Positions 48,530 to 58,159 of a DNA stretch of 64,000 bases are shown in pieces. Location: contig CBFIHN010000001.1 in NCBI GenBank assembly GCA_965662575.1, positions 1 through 64,000 of the forward strand, in the 5' to 3' direction. Position numbers and translations under genes: made by a program. Within the stretch, counting starts at the first letter, position 1. The number at the start of each line of letters is the position of its first letter. The DNA is from CBFIHN01 sp965662575 (GTDB taxonomy: Bacteria > Pseudomonadota > Gammaproteobacteria > Francisellales > CACEW01). The notes under the pieces were generated by a model that had not been told where the DNA came from, searched no databases, and saw nothing but the letters and a program-made list of their open reading frames with translations.

Positions 48530-48655
48530 CTATAACTCCCAAGGATTAAGCAACTCTAACCCAGGAATATCAAAATTTTTTAAATTTCGGGTGACCAAAA
48601 CCATATCATGGTGTAAGGCAGTGGCCGCCAATAAGCTATCAATGTGAAACAGCGA
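48530..48655 (-). pseudogene. VapC-type PIN toxin, C-terminal fragment
   Basis: About 41 codons read SLLAATALHHDMVLVTRNLK, then NFDIPGLELLNPWEL and stop, the conserved C-terminus of VapC/FitB PIN-domain RNases (…LIAATAxxHxxxLVTRNxxDF…NPWE). The upstream part in the same frame is not PIN-like and there is no antitoxin gene. A dead toxin–antitoxin remnant. Confidence 0.7.
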
Positions 48656-48786
48656 GCAAAAATGAACCTCAACTGCAAAATTGCAAAATTTTTCTGTAAA
48701 TTTTAAGTTGAAGATTAAAAAACCGTCTAAAGCCGAAGGCATCATACGAATATGAATAGTATGACTTAATTAGCAAACCAAGCAGC

Positions 48787-49899
48787 TCACACCAACCGCT
48801 GCAAAAACTTAACCGCAGGACACACTGCAATACCATGGTGCAAAAAATCTTTATCTCCCATTGATAACTGCCAAGCTTCACAATCGGGAAATCGCTGTTT
48901 AAAATATAACAGAGATTTACTGGTATCAGCATCACTCAGCTTACATTCAATCGCATGAATTGGCTGACCATTTTCTGTAATAATAAAATCGACTTCACGG
49001 CCATCGACATCTCGGAAGTAGTTGAGCTCTATATCTCTAGCCTGGGTATCTTGCTCATAATGCACCCATTTTAACAAATGCATCGCGATCATATTTTCAA
49101 AGCGAGCACCTTGATCTTCTAGCAAAGTCCAATCAAAGTGATAATGCTTTTGCTCTTTTTTAACCGCACGCAATATCGGCGAGCCAAAAGGTGCAACACG
49201 ATGGATAGCATACAGGCGCTCAAAAATATCTAACCAATGGCTCACCGCCTTATGACTCACCTGAAGATCTTCACGCAAATTATTAATCGACAAGGGAGAA
49301 CCGACTAATTCTGGCAACCTTAGCATCAATAACTCAAGCTGGTAAATATCCTTAACTTGCTCTAATGAACCTACATCTTCTTGCAACAAGCGCTGGCGAT
49401 AGGCTCGAGACCAACGTTTTGCATCCACTTTCGATGAAGAAAAAAAAGGCTCCGGAAAACCACCTAAAGTAAAAAGCTCGTGCAACTGATCAGTCGTTGT
49501 CATATCAAGCTCAGCAGCTGATAATTGATGAAGCCGCAAATAATAATAACGCCCCTGCAAAGAATCACCGCCGCGCCGATAATAATCCAAGCGCGCGCTG
49601 CCAGTAACTAGAATTTGCTTTTGATCGCGATACTCGTCAAATACACCTTTGATATAATCTCGCCACTGTAGATACTTATGAATTTCATCAAACACCCATA
49701 AAGGTGCATTAGGAAGCTGATGCTTGAGCAATTGCTCTCGGTCTTTTGCAATATCCCAATTGAGATAACCGTGCTTATCAGACAGCAAGGCTTGAGACAT
49801 GGTGGTCTTGCCAACCTGACGCGCACCACCAATAAAGACCATTTTCTTTCCGAGATCTTTTTTGATTTGCTTTGAGATATAACGATTGTGAGTACTCAT
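48787..49899 (-). CDS. Orphan AAA_14/DUF4143 ATPase, copy 4
   Basis: 370 residues with Walker A GGARQVGKTT, Walker B LWVFDEIHKY, VTGSARLDYYRRGG and the C-terminal GREVDFIITENGQPIHAIEC signature. It represents a third subfamily. The gene starts 13 bp from two tandem 32-bp palindromes that fill the gap to the neighbouring aminotransferase gene. The operator-like array and isolated position suggest it controls its own expression. Function unknown. Confidence 0.82.
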   Translation of the reverse strand: MSTHNRYISKQIKKDLGKKMVFIGGARQVGKTTMSQALLSDKHGYLNWDIAKDREQLLKHQLPNAPLWVFDEIHKYLQWRDYIKGVFDEYRDQKQILVTGSARLDYYRRGGDSLQGRYYYLRLHQLSAAELDMTTTDQLHELFTLGGFPEPFFSSSKVDAKRWSRAYRQRLLQEDVGSLEQVKDIYQLELLMLRLPELVGSPLSINNLREDLQVSHKAVSHWLDIFERLYAIHRVAPFGSPILRAVKKEQKHYHFDWTLLEDQGARFENMIAMHLLKWVHYEQDTQARDIELNYFRDVDGREVDFIITENGQPIHAIECKLSDADTSKSLLYFKQRFPDCEAWQLSMGDKDFLHHGIAVCPAVKFLQRLV

Positions 49900-49911
49900 A
49901 ATTTAAGTATA

Positions 49912-49975
49912 CGAGCATTTTAACCTATAGTCAAAAATACTCGCGAGTTTTTTAGCCTATAGCCTAAAATGCTCG
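49912..49975. promoter_or_regulatory. Two tandem 32-bp palindromes upstream of ATPase copy 4
   Basis: Units 49912–49943 and 49944–49975 abut exactly. Each begins CGAG and ends CTCG, has inner arms of the form CATTTTA…TAAAATG, and a CTATAG centre; they agree with each other at about 26 of 32 positions. Imperfect arm matches (CGAGTTTTTTA, AAAATACTCG) make four related half-sites in all. They span the region where the ATPase promoter must be. Confidence 0.75.
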
Positions 49976-49981
49976 AAAAAA

Positions 49982-51151
49982 TTACATGGCACCCAAACAA
50001 ACTTCCGCAATAATTTTTAATTGCGCAGCAACTTGCTCCTCGCACAAAGTTGGATGAATTAAAAACACCAATGACGTTGCAGTTAACTCCGCTGCATTTT
50101 TTAATCTTGCCTCTGGTTCCAACCCCAAATCAGTAAAGACTTTTTCTTGGTAAATTTCAGAACAGCTACCCGAGAAGCATGGGATACCACGATTAACTAG
50201 CTCAGCCATTAATCGATCTCGGCTCCAGCCTTGCTTTAGCTTAGATAGGTCAACCTGCGTATAGTATTTATAATTTGCATGCTTGATATCAGATTGCTTT
50301 AGATCCATAACTTTGAAACAGTCAATTTTAGCTAGACCTTCTGAAAACATCTGCGCTAATTTGGCTCGCTGTACTAACCAATCAGGCAATTTCTTGAGCT
50401 GGCAACGCCCAATCGCAGCTTGCATTTCCGTCATCCGCCAATTAGTTCCTACCGCTTCATGCAGCCAACGAAAGCCTAAGGGGTGTTGCTTATGATAAAC
50501 GGTATCATAGTTTTTACCATGATCTTTGACTGCCCATAGTTTTTGCCATAAAGCAGTATCATTGGTGGTTACCATGCCACCCTCACCACCCGTGGTCATA
50601 ATCTTATCTTGGCAAAAGGAGAACGAGGCAATATGCCCCCAAGAACCAATTTTTCTACCTTGATATTCCGCACCATGGGCCTGCGCACAATCTTCAATAA
50701 CAAATAGATTATGACTTTTCGCCAGATCCATAATTTTATCCATTTCACATGGCCAACCGTTGAAGTGCACTGGAATAACTGCTTTAGTTTTTTTTGTTAA
50801 TTTCTCTTTAATCGTATCAACTGTGATATTTTGTGAATCTAGGTCCACATCAGCGAATATTGGCGTAGCGCCACACATCAATACGGCACTAGCTGTGGCA
50901 ACAAACGTTTTGCAAGGCACAATCACTTCATCACCAGGACTAATGCCCAAAACTCGTAAGGCAGCTTCAATGGTGACTGTGCCATTAGACATTGCAACCG
51001 CATGTTTGGCGCCAACACACTCAGCAAACTCGTTTTCAAATAAGCGGCCTTGCTCGCCGGTCCAATAATTGACTTTGCCGGATTTTAATACTTGCTCAAC
51101 GGCTGAAATTTCATCTTCTGCAAAGTGGGGCCATGGGGATGTTAAATTCAT
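49982..51151 (-). CDS. DegT/DnrJ/EryC1 sugar aminotransferase (PglE type)
   Basis: PLP enzyme (389 residues) that aminates a 4-keto nucleotide sugar. Motifs: SNGTVTIEAALRVLGISPGD, VIPVHFNGWPCEMD, VIEDCAQAHGAEY, and SFCQDKIMTTGGEGGM with the catalytic Lys. With the membrane dehydratase and the PglD-like gene it would complete UDP-N,N'-diacetylbacillosamine. Nine bases separate it from the acetyltransferase gene upstream. Confidence 0.88.
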   Translation of the reverse strand: MNLTSPWPHFAEDEISAVEQVLKSGKVNYWTGEQGRLFENEFAECVGAKHAVAMSNGTVTIEAALRVLGISPGDEVIVPCKTFVATASAVLMCGATPIFADVDLDSQNITVDTIKEKLTKKTKAVIPVHFNGWPCEMDKIMDLAKSHNLFVIEDCAQAHGAEYQGRKIGSWGHIASFSFCQDKIMTTGGEGGMVTTNDTALWQKLWAVKDHGKNYDTVYHKQHPLGFRWLHEAVGTNWRMTEMQAAIGRCQLKKLPDWLVQRAKLAQMFSEGLAKIDCFKVMDLKQSDIKHANYKYYTQVDLSKLKQGWSRDRLMAELVNRGIPCFSGSCSEIYQEKVFTDLGLEPEARLKNAAELTATSLVFLIHPTLCEEQVAAQLKIIAEVCLGAM

Positions 51152-51160
51152 AAGTTAGCC

Positions 51161-51775
51161 TTAAATTCTCCTAGCAGGATTACCAACTACAGTAACCCCT
51201 GCATCAATATCTTTTGTGACAACTGCGCCTGAGCCGACTGTCGCCCAAGCACCAATAGAAACTCCAGGCAATACCACAACACCAGCACCAACCAATGCAC
51301 CCTCACCAACTTTTACACCACCACAAAGTGTCGTGTTTGGTGCAATATGGGCATGGTTACCAATGACACAATCGTGCTCAATAATTGCTGCAGTATTAAT
51401 AATGACATTTTCACCTATTACAGAGTCTGCATTAATAATAGCGCCAGGAAAAATCACACTACCTGGCCATACCGTTGCATATTTAGATACTAAAGAAGAG
51501 CTTGACATAGTAACCGCGGCCGAACATTGTGGCTGTAACTGGCCAAACTTAGCTTTTCTAGTTTTATTGTCGCCAATTGCAATAATAATGCTCTCACATG
51601 ACTTCACAGAAAATTCACCAAAAGGTTGAATCTCTGAGCCTAATACCAATTGCCCTTGCTTACTGACGTCATCATCAAAAACAGTAACCGAATACTTGTG
51701 TGCCTTTAAAATATCAAGCACAACCTTGGCATGACCTCCTGCACCGATAACAGCAATATTTTTATTATCAGGCAT
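51161..51775 (-). CDS. Sugar O/N-acetyltransferase of the NeuD/PglD family
   Basis: 204 residues from ATG 51775. An N-terminal Rossmann-like domain ([18 protein letters not shown]) is followed by a left-handed beta-helix of hexapeptide repeats (about 95–200) ending [11 protein letters not shown]. PglD acetylates the 4-amino group of the bacillosamine precursor, matching the adjacent aminotransferase. The start overlaps the upstream transferase gene by 8 bp. Confidence 0.88.
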   Translation of the reverse strand: MPDNKNIAVIGAGGHAKVVLDILKAHKYSVTVFDDDVSKQGQLVLGSEIQPFGEFSVKSCESIIIAIGDNKTRKAKFGQLQPQCSAAVTMSSSSLVSKYATVWPGSVIFPGAIINADSVIGENVIINTAAIIEHDCVIGNHAHIAPNTTLCGGVKVGEGALVGAGVVVLPGVSIGAWATVGSGAVVTKDIDAGVTVVGNPARRI

Positions 51776-52391
51776 TTTCTTGGTTTTCCTTAGAAGATTG
51801 GTGATTCCCTCGAAACTTTTCCATCGTCGCTTCACCTTGCTGGTTGATATCCGAACGTTTTAGCACCTTCAAAAAAGTCATCCACAAAATTTTTATATCT
51901 AACCAGAAAGACTGGTGCTCAACATACCATACATCTAGCTTGAATTTCTCTTGCCAACTGATGGCGTTGCGACCGTTCACTTGAGCCCAACCAGTAATTC
52001 CCGGTCTAACTTGATGTCGTTTTTTTTGCTCTACATTATACAAAGGTAGATACTCAACTAATAGCGCACGCGGCCCAACAAAACTCATATCACCTTTCAA
52101 TACATTCAATAACTGTGGCAGCTCATCTAAGCTAGCACTACGCAAAAAACGACCAAAAGAGATTAACCGCTGCTTATCGGGTAATAATTCGCCTTGCTGA
52201 TCACGCTGATCGGTCATTGTACGTAGTTTATAGATAGTAAAAATCTCTTCGTTTTTACCTGGGCGTTGTTGTTTAAATAAAACCGGTGAGCCCAATTTGG
52301 TGCGCACCAAAATTAGCAATAATAATATTAAAGGCGAAAATACAATTAGCAAGAGCGAAGATAATAATAGGTCGAATAGGCGCTTGATCAT
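51768..52391 (-). CDS. Undecaprenyl-phosphate phosphoglycosyltransferase (PglC type)
   Basis: 207 residues with one N-terminal hydrophobic re-entrant helix ([20 protein letters not shown]), the monotopic transferase motif KLRTMT, then [20 protein letters not shown] and [12 protein letters not shown]. It moves a phospho-sugar, probably diNAcBac, to undecaprenyl phosphate and so starts the repeat unit. The C-terminal ~20 residues ([10 protein letters not shown]) are low-complexity. Confidence 0.9.
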   Translation of the reverse strand: MIKRLFDLLLSSLLLIVFSPLILLLLILVRTKLGSPVLFKQQRPGKNEEIFTIYKLRTMTDQRDQQGELLPDKQRLISFGRFLRSASLDELPQLLNVLKGDMSFVGPRALLVEYLPLYNVEQKKRHQVRPGITGWAQVNGRNAISWQEKFKLDVWYVEHQSFWLDIKILWMTFLKVLKRSDINQQGEATMEKFRGNHQSSKENQENA

Positions 52392-53617
52392 GAAACACCT
52401 TTAAGCAGTCTATCTAGCCTATTTAAATATTGATTAGCCAAAGCTTCATAGGAGCGGTGTTGCAAAATCCATTGTCGGCCCTTTTCGCCAACTGCCTTTC
52501 GTTGCTCAGCGGTTAACGCAGCGAACTTGAGCAACTCTTTTTTAATCACCTCTGGCTCTGAACTATCAATAAATTCACCACACACAGCCTCATTAATCAT
52601 TGAAGGATACCCGGCATAGCTGGCAATAATGGGTTTTGCCGTCAGCATATACTCAACCACTTTATTCATGGACTGACCATAATCCCAAACTTTTGAATGA
52701 TGCACAGATAGATAGACCAAATCGCAATGATCTAAAAAACAAGCAACTTGCTCCTGGGGCACTCGTCCCAAAAAAATGACATTAGAACACTCTGCAAGTT
52801 CAGCTTCAAATTGGTTTTCCAAAGCACCACCACCTAATAGCGCAAAGTGAATACCCTGGTCATCTTTAAGCAATTTAATTGTTTGAACAAACGGCTCTAA
52901 GGCGTTAGTAATACCCATACTACCGGTATAGCCAACAATCAGCTTACCTTTTGGTAAAACATTTGCAAAGGCATCGTCATTTACAGTAAAGGCATTACCA
53001 GCTCGACTTTCTCGATCAAACCCTAGTGGCGAACAAAAAAAAGGGCGCTCATAGCCTAACATATTGCGCACATGCTGATCGAGTTTTGGCATAGTGCCAA
53101 CAATTAAATCCGCTTTCTTATAAGCAAATTTTTCTATCCAACCTATCAACAAAACCAATGGGTGCCATTTTGAGAACCCACCCTCTTCAGTCATGGTTAA
53201 CGGCCAGATATCACGAACCTCAAACACCAACTTGGCCTTATATTTACGCTTTAAATAATGACCATAGAAGACAGTAAAAATAGACAGCGATGAAACAATA
53301 ACCACATCAGGTTTCTCAAGCTTTTTCCTAGAAAACCTAAATAGTTTCCACTCAAAATCAAGCCAGCTCAGAATTCTTGATATAGAAGCCGTTTTTTGAT
53401 ATTTCTTAGTTTTCAGCCAATAAACGGGAACATTGTCTACCTGCTCAAAATTGTAGGTTTTATCAGTGCTTGGAAACTGGCAAAAGTGATTGGCATCAGA
53501 AGTAATTAAAGTTGCATTATGGCCCTGCTTAACAAACTCTTTGGTTAGATAAAACAGTCGCGCCATCGTGCCATACTTTGGCAAACTGGCATATTTTGAA
53601 ATGCACAAAATATTCAA
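52388..53617 (-). CDS. GT4-family glycosyltransferase
   Basis: 409-residue GT-B glycosyltransferase: N-terminal acceptor domain ([20 protein letters not shown]), [28 protein letters not shown], and the donor-binding region ([20 protein letters not shown] followed by [12 protein letters not shown]). WbuB/FnlD-like in the VRDIWP motif. It probably adds the second sugar. It overlaps the PglC-type gene by 4 bp and abuts the amidotransferase fusion gene. Confidence 0.87.
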   Translation of the reverse strand: MNILCISKYASLPKYGTMARLFYLTKEFVKQGHNATLITSDANHFCQFPSTDKTYNFEQVDNVPVYWLKTKKYQKTASISRILSWLDFEWKLFRFSRKKLEKPDVVIVSSLSIFTVFYGHYLKRKYKAKLVFEVRDIWPLTMTEEGGFSKWHPLVLLIGWIEKFAYKKADLIVGTMPKLDQHVRNMLGYERPFFCSPLGFDRESRAGNAFTVNDDAFANVLPKGKLIVGYTGSMGITNALEPFVQTIKLLKDDQGIHFALLGGGALENQFEAELAECSNVIFLGRVPQEQVACFLDHCDLVYLSVHHSKVWDYGQSMNKVVEYMLTAKPIIASYAGYPSMINEAVCGEFIDSSEPEVIKKELLKFAALTAEQRKAVGEKGRQWILQHRSYEALANQYLNRLDRLLKGVS

Positions 53618-55441
53618 TTACGACTCCTGATACAAGCGTGGAATACGATTGACCACATCGATCACCTGCTTAAAGTCCATGCCTAATGCATCTAAGTACC
53701 AACGAATATTGGCATATCGCGGTTGATTTTCATCAGCCACCAATTTCAAAGCTTCCTCACGCGTCATTTGCCCTTCGCGGATTTGGTTACTTCTAAAGGT
53801 GTCATGCTCTGTAAACCCAGCGACAGTGTAATAAACATAATTATAAAACGCAGCGGTACCATCGCCAATGCGCCAAGTGGTGCTAGTATCTACCGCTTTT
53901 TCCCAATCATATTCACCGAGTAACGTGTCGTCAATAACTTTCTCATCCCAACGCCAATAATCAAAAATATGGAAGTAGTCTTTTTTCTCGGTAAAACTGC
54001 GGTAGTACTCTCCAGATAAGGTATCCCACAAAGAGCGATTAAAATAACCAGGGCTTTGCAACATCGCTTTGAAGCGCTTACTTTGATAGCGCAATTGTTT
54101 AGCAATACCATGACTGTAAACTTTCTCTTCCTCAAAGTAAGGCTTAATACCTAAAAAACCCGCTTTAAAGTGAGTTACTTCCAGCGGATTAACACCCCAC
54201 AAATTGATGTCAATACCCGTTTGTTTTTTCACTTCTTCAACATAACGAAAAAAGTGTTTATCGCCTGCGGTTAAAATACTAATCATCCCAAGGTGAGGCG
54301 ACTTCAACCATGCCTTAAGATTCATCGCAATATTGCGACGTTTTTTGCCAATATCGGCAGCAACAATAATATTTTCAACGCCCAACTGTGCGCACATCCG
54401 ACTGATATTGCGTCGACCTAAATCTGTCACCATACCCCAATCATAGGTATAGGTTACCGGCTTCATTTTGAGCTCGTTGACAATTAAATGTAAGCCATAG
54501 CAACTATCACGCCCACCTGAAAACGGCACAATACAATCATTGCTATTTGCTCGTCGATAAGGTTCTACCAACTCAAACAATTCTTCTTTGGGTTTAGGGT
54601 TATTACGCGGAGTGTAATGATGGCAATAATTACAAACGCCTTCTTCATCAAAATGAATATAAGGCATGGTCTCTGGCAAGATGCAACGCGTACAGCGTTT
54701 TAGCTCTGGCTGAGGATAAACCAATATTGCCTCTTCTTCCTTATTAAATAGAAGTTCGGGAATTAAGTCTTGCTGACGAGATTTATAGTCGACAATATCA
54801 AAGTCTTTATTGGCCTTTGGAATATCCAATATTTTTACAGTCTTAACTTGCTCAATAGCTTGGCAATTAATTTGAGTTAAAGGATAACTTTCTGAAGAAA
54901 AATACCAGTCACCCTCACTCTGCCCCAAATATAAGCTACCATTATTGGAAAACAATAGTAGTTTACCCAGGTTAGGTAATAATAGTGCACAGGCAACAAC
55001 ACCTTTGCATAAACCTAAAATTTTCTCTGCTAGATCAGCTTCAGAACCACCATCAACTAAATGCTGCTCAGCAATACCAACAATGACTTCCGAATCAATT
55101 TTCTGCTGGCGCTTAACGTCTAGCTGCTGCCAAATGTCATCAGCATTCACAATAATGCCATTATGTACAGCCGCAATTTGCCCATGAACAACTGGCTGAT
55201 TATCTGCCAGCCCATTGGTAATTAGCCTGCTATGCCCAAATACGACTTTCGCATTGCCAAGCTTGGTTTTTTTTAGCAGCTTCTCAATAGAGTAGTCTGC
55301 ACGTGCAATTTTATAGCTGCCAGCATGATCAAAAATCAAACCACTAGAGTCCATACCACGCTGCTCAGCATGAACAACTAGTGTTTTTAATTTATCTTGA
55401 TTGATGCCAGAAGTTGAAATTTGACCGAATATGCCGCACAT
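53618..55441 (-). CDS. Glutaminase–sugar amidotransferase fusion
   Basis: 607 residues in two parts. Residues 1–~200 are a class II (Ntn) glutaminase like that of GlmS or asparagine synthetase: nucleophile Cys2 (MCGIFG), HAEQRGMDSSG, GHSRLITNG, AVHNGIIVN. Residues ~245–600 are a WbpG/PseA-type N-acetyl sugar amidotransferase with a zinc knuckle (Cys250, 253, 270, 273) and the PP-loop SGGRDS (308–313). One chain should therefore release ammonia and use it, through adenylation, to turn a sugar amide into an acetamidine. In the usual system HisH and HisF supply ammonia; those are also present 6 kb away. No gap to the glycosyltransferase gene. Confidence 0.88.
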   Translation of the reverse strand: MCGIFGQISTSGINQDKLKTLVVHAEQRGMDSSGLIFDHAGSYKIARADYSIEKLLKKTKLGNAKVVFGHSRLITNGLADNQPVVHGQIAAVHNGIIVNADDIWQQLDVKRQQKIDSEVIVGIAEQHLVDGGSEADLAEKILGLCKGVVACALLLPNLGKLLLFSNNGSLYLGQSEGDWYFSSESYPLTQINCQAIEQVKTVKILDIPKANKDFDIVDYKSRQQDLIPELLFNKEEEAILVYPQPELKRCTRCILPETMPYIHFDEEGVCNYCHHYTPRNNPKPKEELFELVEPYRRANSNDCIVPFSGGRDSCYGLHLIVNELKMKPVTYTYDWGMVTDLGRRNISRMCAQLGVENIIVAADIGKKRRNIAMNLKAWLKSPHLGMISILTAGDKHFFRYVEEVKKQTGIDINLWGVNPLEVTHFKAGFLGIKPYFEEEKVYSHGIAKQLRYQSKRFKAMLQSPGYFNRSLWDTLSGEYYRSFTEKKDYFHIFDYWRWDEKVIDDTLLGEYDWEKAVDTSTTWRIGDGTAAFYNYVYYTVAGFTEHDTFRSNQIREGQMTREEALKLVADENQPRYANIRWYLDALGMDFKQVIDVVNRIPRLYQES

Positions 55442-55449
55442 AAGATTCC

Positions 55450-56589
55450 TTAAACACAGCGTATTTGATGAGAATATCGCTTATCTAATGTCTCATCAAC
55501 GCCTTTAGATTGGATAAAAGTGATATAATAAAAACTAAAAATCATAAAATCATAAAATCCTGGAAAAGACAGTGTATCAAAAGCTAGCCTTGCCATTACA
55601 ATCAAAAATAATATTAGCTCAACCAATTTCAACCGAGAAGACACACGAATAAACAACAGCAAACACAACAAAATGAAAGGCAGCCCCATGTAATGGAAAC
55701 CTCTAATAAAAGAATTGTGAGGATTATGATGGAAGGAATTAATCAATGCTGTATATGGATGTCCAAAAATAAAGTCTGATATATGCCACTGACTCATATC
55801 GAAATAACCAGACCAGATGTGGTAGCGAGGGGTCTGTAGACCTTCATGGAAGTTGCTATGACTGATTGCATCTAGGATATATGAGAAAAAAACAGGCATG
55901 CCGACACCAAGCCCAACAATTACAACAACAGCCAAAATGACCTTAACACGGAAAGTCTGTCGTTTGTATAACAATAATACTGCCAACAAAAACAATACAA
56001 AAGCCAAGCCTAAACTACTCCGACCATATGCCAAAAAACACAGGAGCAAAGTAATAATAATTGAATAAACAGGTAATTTTTTATATACACGGTAATGCAA
56101 TAAAGCATAAAAGCTCTGAGTTAAAATTAAAATTCCTCCCACCTCATTCCTACTACCGTCAACAAAATGTGACAGCAAAAAAGGATTTAACCAAATTTTT
56201 TGACTGGATATAAAAAAAATATAGATTAAAGTCATTATGATAAAAGTAGTGCAAATGGCAAAAGCTAACTGCTTTAGCGCAGGGAGAGAAAAGCCTCGAA
56301 ATAGCTGTTGGGCAATTAAAAGATTCGCAAAAAATAAAACAGGAAAAACTGGCTGAGTATAATCATCATATCGCCAGACATTTAAAACAGCGATTAAAAC
56401 ACCTAAGATTGCACATATAAACAGGCTGTCAACGTAGACTTTTTTAGAAAAACCAACCAAAAAGGACAACAAAGCAATAACTTCTAAAATCAAAAACAAA
56501 TTATTGCCTGTAATAGCATACAAAGTAATGCACATAAAATAGCCATAAACAAAGGCAAGATTCAAATTTAATGCATTAACCCTCAGCAT
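55450..56589 (-). CDS. Wzy-like polysaccharide polymerase
   Basis: 379-residue polytopic protein with about ten to eleven membrane spans and a large loop (about 235–305) containing HHNPHNSFIRGFHYMGLPF, the pattern seen in O-antigen ligases and polymerases. The locus has an initiating transferase but no obvious flippase in the window. It overlaps the upstream glycosyltransferase gene by 7 bp. Confidence 0.8.
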   Translation of the reverse strand: MLRVNALNLNLAFVYGYFMCITLYAITGNNLFLILEVIALLSFLVGFSKKVYVDSLFICAILGVLIAVLNVWRYDDYTQPVFPVLFFANLLIAQQLFRGFSLPALKQLAFAICTTFIIMTLIYIFFISSQKIWLNPFLLSHFVDGSRNEVGGILILTQSFYALLHYRVYKKLPVYSIIITLLLCFLAYGRSSLGLAFVLFLLAVLLLYKRQTFRVKVILAVVVIVGLGVGMPVFFSYILDAISHSNFHEGLQTPRYHIWSGYFDMSQWHISDFIFGHPYTALINSFHHNPHNSFIRGFHYMGLPFILLCLLLFIRVSSRLKLVELILFLIVMARLAFDTLSFPGFYDFMIFSFYYITFIQSKGVDETLDKRYSHQIRCV

Positions 56590-57935
56590 GACTCTATGCC
56601 TTCTAGAAAAGCATCCAATGCATACTCCCAGTTCTTAGCATAAAAATTACCGCCGGCACTATATGGCTGACTTTGAAAGCTTGCAGAAAGCTCACTACTG
56701 CTAAGACCACTTGAAATATCAATTACCTTAACTTTAATACCTTCTCCCGACACCCTAGCAATATCATTGAGGTTACTTGCTAGTACAAAAACTTGCTTGC
56801 CAAAACCTAGTGCTTCATAGGCTACTGTAGAAATATAATTGCCACAAATAATGATTTTTCTACTTTTTGCAATTGAATGGTAAATATTTCGATCCAAGTC
56901 TATCGAAACTGCCGATAGTTCAAAAGCCTGTAGATACAGGTTTTTAACTATATGCATCTCTGAAGGGTGTGGTCTAAATAAAACCTTACTCCGTGGAAAA
57001 AGGGTGACCAGCTCATTAAGTAACTGCATAGTTAGCTCTGGCTGAGACGAATCAGTAATAAATAAAAAATCATAGCACAACCTTTGCATTTCTGCAGATT
57101 CTAATGCTTTTGAAAAGGCTGGGCTACCAATCACACTCAAACTAACGCCAGTCAAATTCAAATCCCGAGTCCAGAATTCACCGTACAACCAAAAATAATC
57201 AGGCAAGGAATGATTACGCGGACTGTGAACATATGCAATATGATCGCTACCAACATAACCATGCTGGTTCTCTATAAGCTTAATACCCTTATTTCTCGCT
57301 ACATTAACAAGAGCAAGATTAGTTGCCATTCCATAAGCAATGCAATGAGCAACGACAAACTTTGGCTGAAAGTATTTAAAAAGGCTATCATAAAACGCCA
57401 TTGCCAAAGGTAAACGCTTAATCTCTCTTAGGAGCAATGATTTCAAATCTTCATAGCAAAGGTCAACTAACCCTTGTTCAACGATATACTGATGCAAATT
57501 AACTAAAAAAGATTCCACCTGTCTAATATCATATGACGCTTTTTTAAATATCGTCTTTAATACCGACGTAATAGCAATATAATCTGAGCAAAATGCTGGT
57601 AGTGAACTTGCATAAAGCTGATAAGATGAGTCTGATGTCGGCATTTCACACAGCCCAACACTATACCCTTTGCTAGCTATATGGTGTGCAAAGTCACTAT
57701 GAAAAATATTTTTTACCCCACCATCTGTATGGATATTACCTGAACGGACGGGCAAAAATAAAAAATCCAGGTCCATTTTCTTTTTAGGTCTCGATCTATA
57801 GGCAGAAATAAACCAACCTAATTTCAAAGGCGACTTTCTGCGCTTTAATCTCCGCTCAGAAATAACACAGCCCTGCCTCCCTTCTAGAAAAACAAATAGT
57901 GTCTCACGCAGCAATGCCCAAAAAGGAAAAAACAT
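56583..57935 (-). CDS. GT-B-like surface-glycan transferase (putative)
   Basis: 450 residues. Features of a GT-B fold related to CDP-glycerol/polysialyl-type transferases: KLIENQHGYVGSDHIAYVHS, LFRPHPSEMHIVK (HPSE motif) and ICGNYISTVAYEALGFGKQV. It probably adds a sugar or polyol to the repeat unit. No ribosome-binding site precedes the first ATG, and the same frame stays open for about 40 codons upstream (…LPDIYTQGLHYNG) without ATG, GTG or TTG, so the true 5' end is uncertain. Confidence 0.65.
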   Translation of the reverse strand: MFFPFWALLRETLFVFLEGRQGCVISERRLKRRKSPLKLGWFISAYRSRPKKKMDLDFLFLPVRSGNIHTDGGVKNIFHSDFAHHIASKGYSVGLCEMPTSDSSYQLYASSLPAFCSDYIAITSVLKTIFKKASYDIRQVESFLVNLHQYIVEQGLVDLCYEDLKSLLLREIKRLPLAMAFYDSLFKYFQPKFVVAHCIAYGMATNLALVNVARNKGIKLIENQHGYVGSDHIAYVHSPRNHSLPDYFWLYGEFWTRDLNLTGVSLSVIGSPAFSKALESAEMQRLCYDFLFITDSSQPELTMQLLNELVTLFPRSKVLFRPHPSEMHIVKNLYLQAFELSAVSIDLDRNIYHSIAKSRKIIICGNYISTVAYEALGFGKQVFVLASNLNDIARVSGEGIKVKVIDISSGLSSSELSASFQSQPYSAGGNFYAKNWEYALDAFLEGIESC

Positions 57936-58159
57936 TCCATTATAGTGTAAGCCCTGAGTATAGATATCTGGCAGCTGATCTAATTGAAAAATTAAGTTCG
58001 TTGTCTTTTTGATATCAAACCCGCCCGCAATAAAAAAACACCATACCCCTACACTAACCCTAGACTATTACTGTGCAATGAATATATTTGAAGTGAATTG
58101 TACTCAGAAACTATATCAAAATCTATCTGGACTTATTCATCATCTTGCTAGTAAATACT

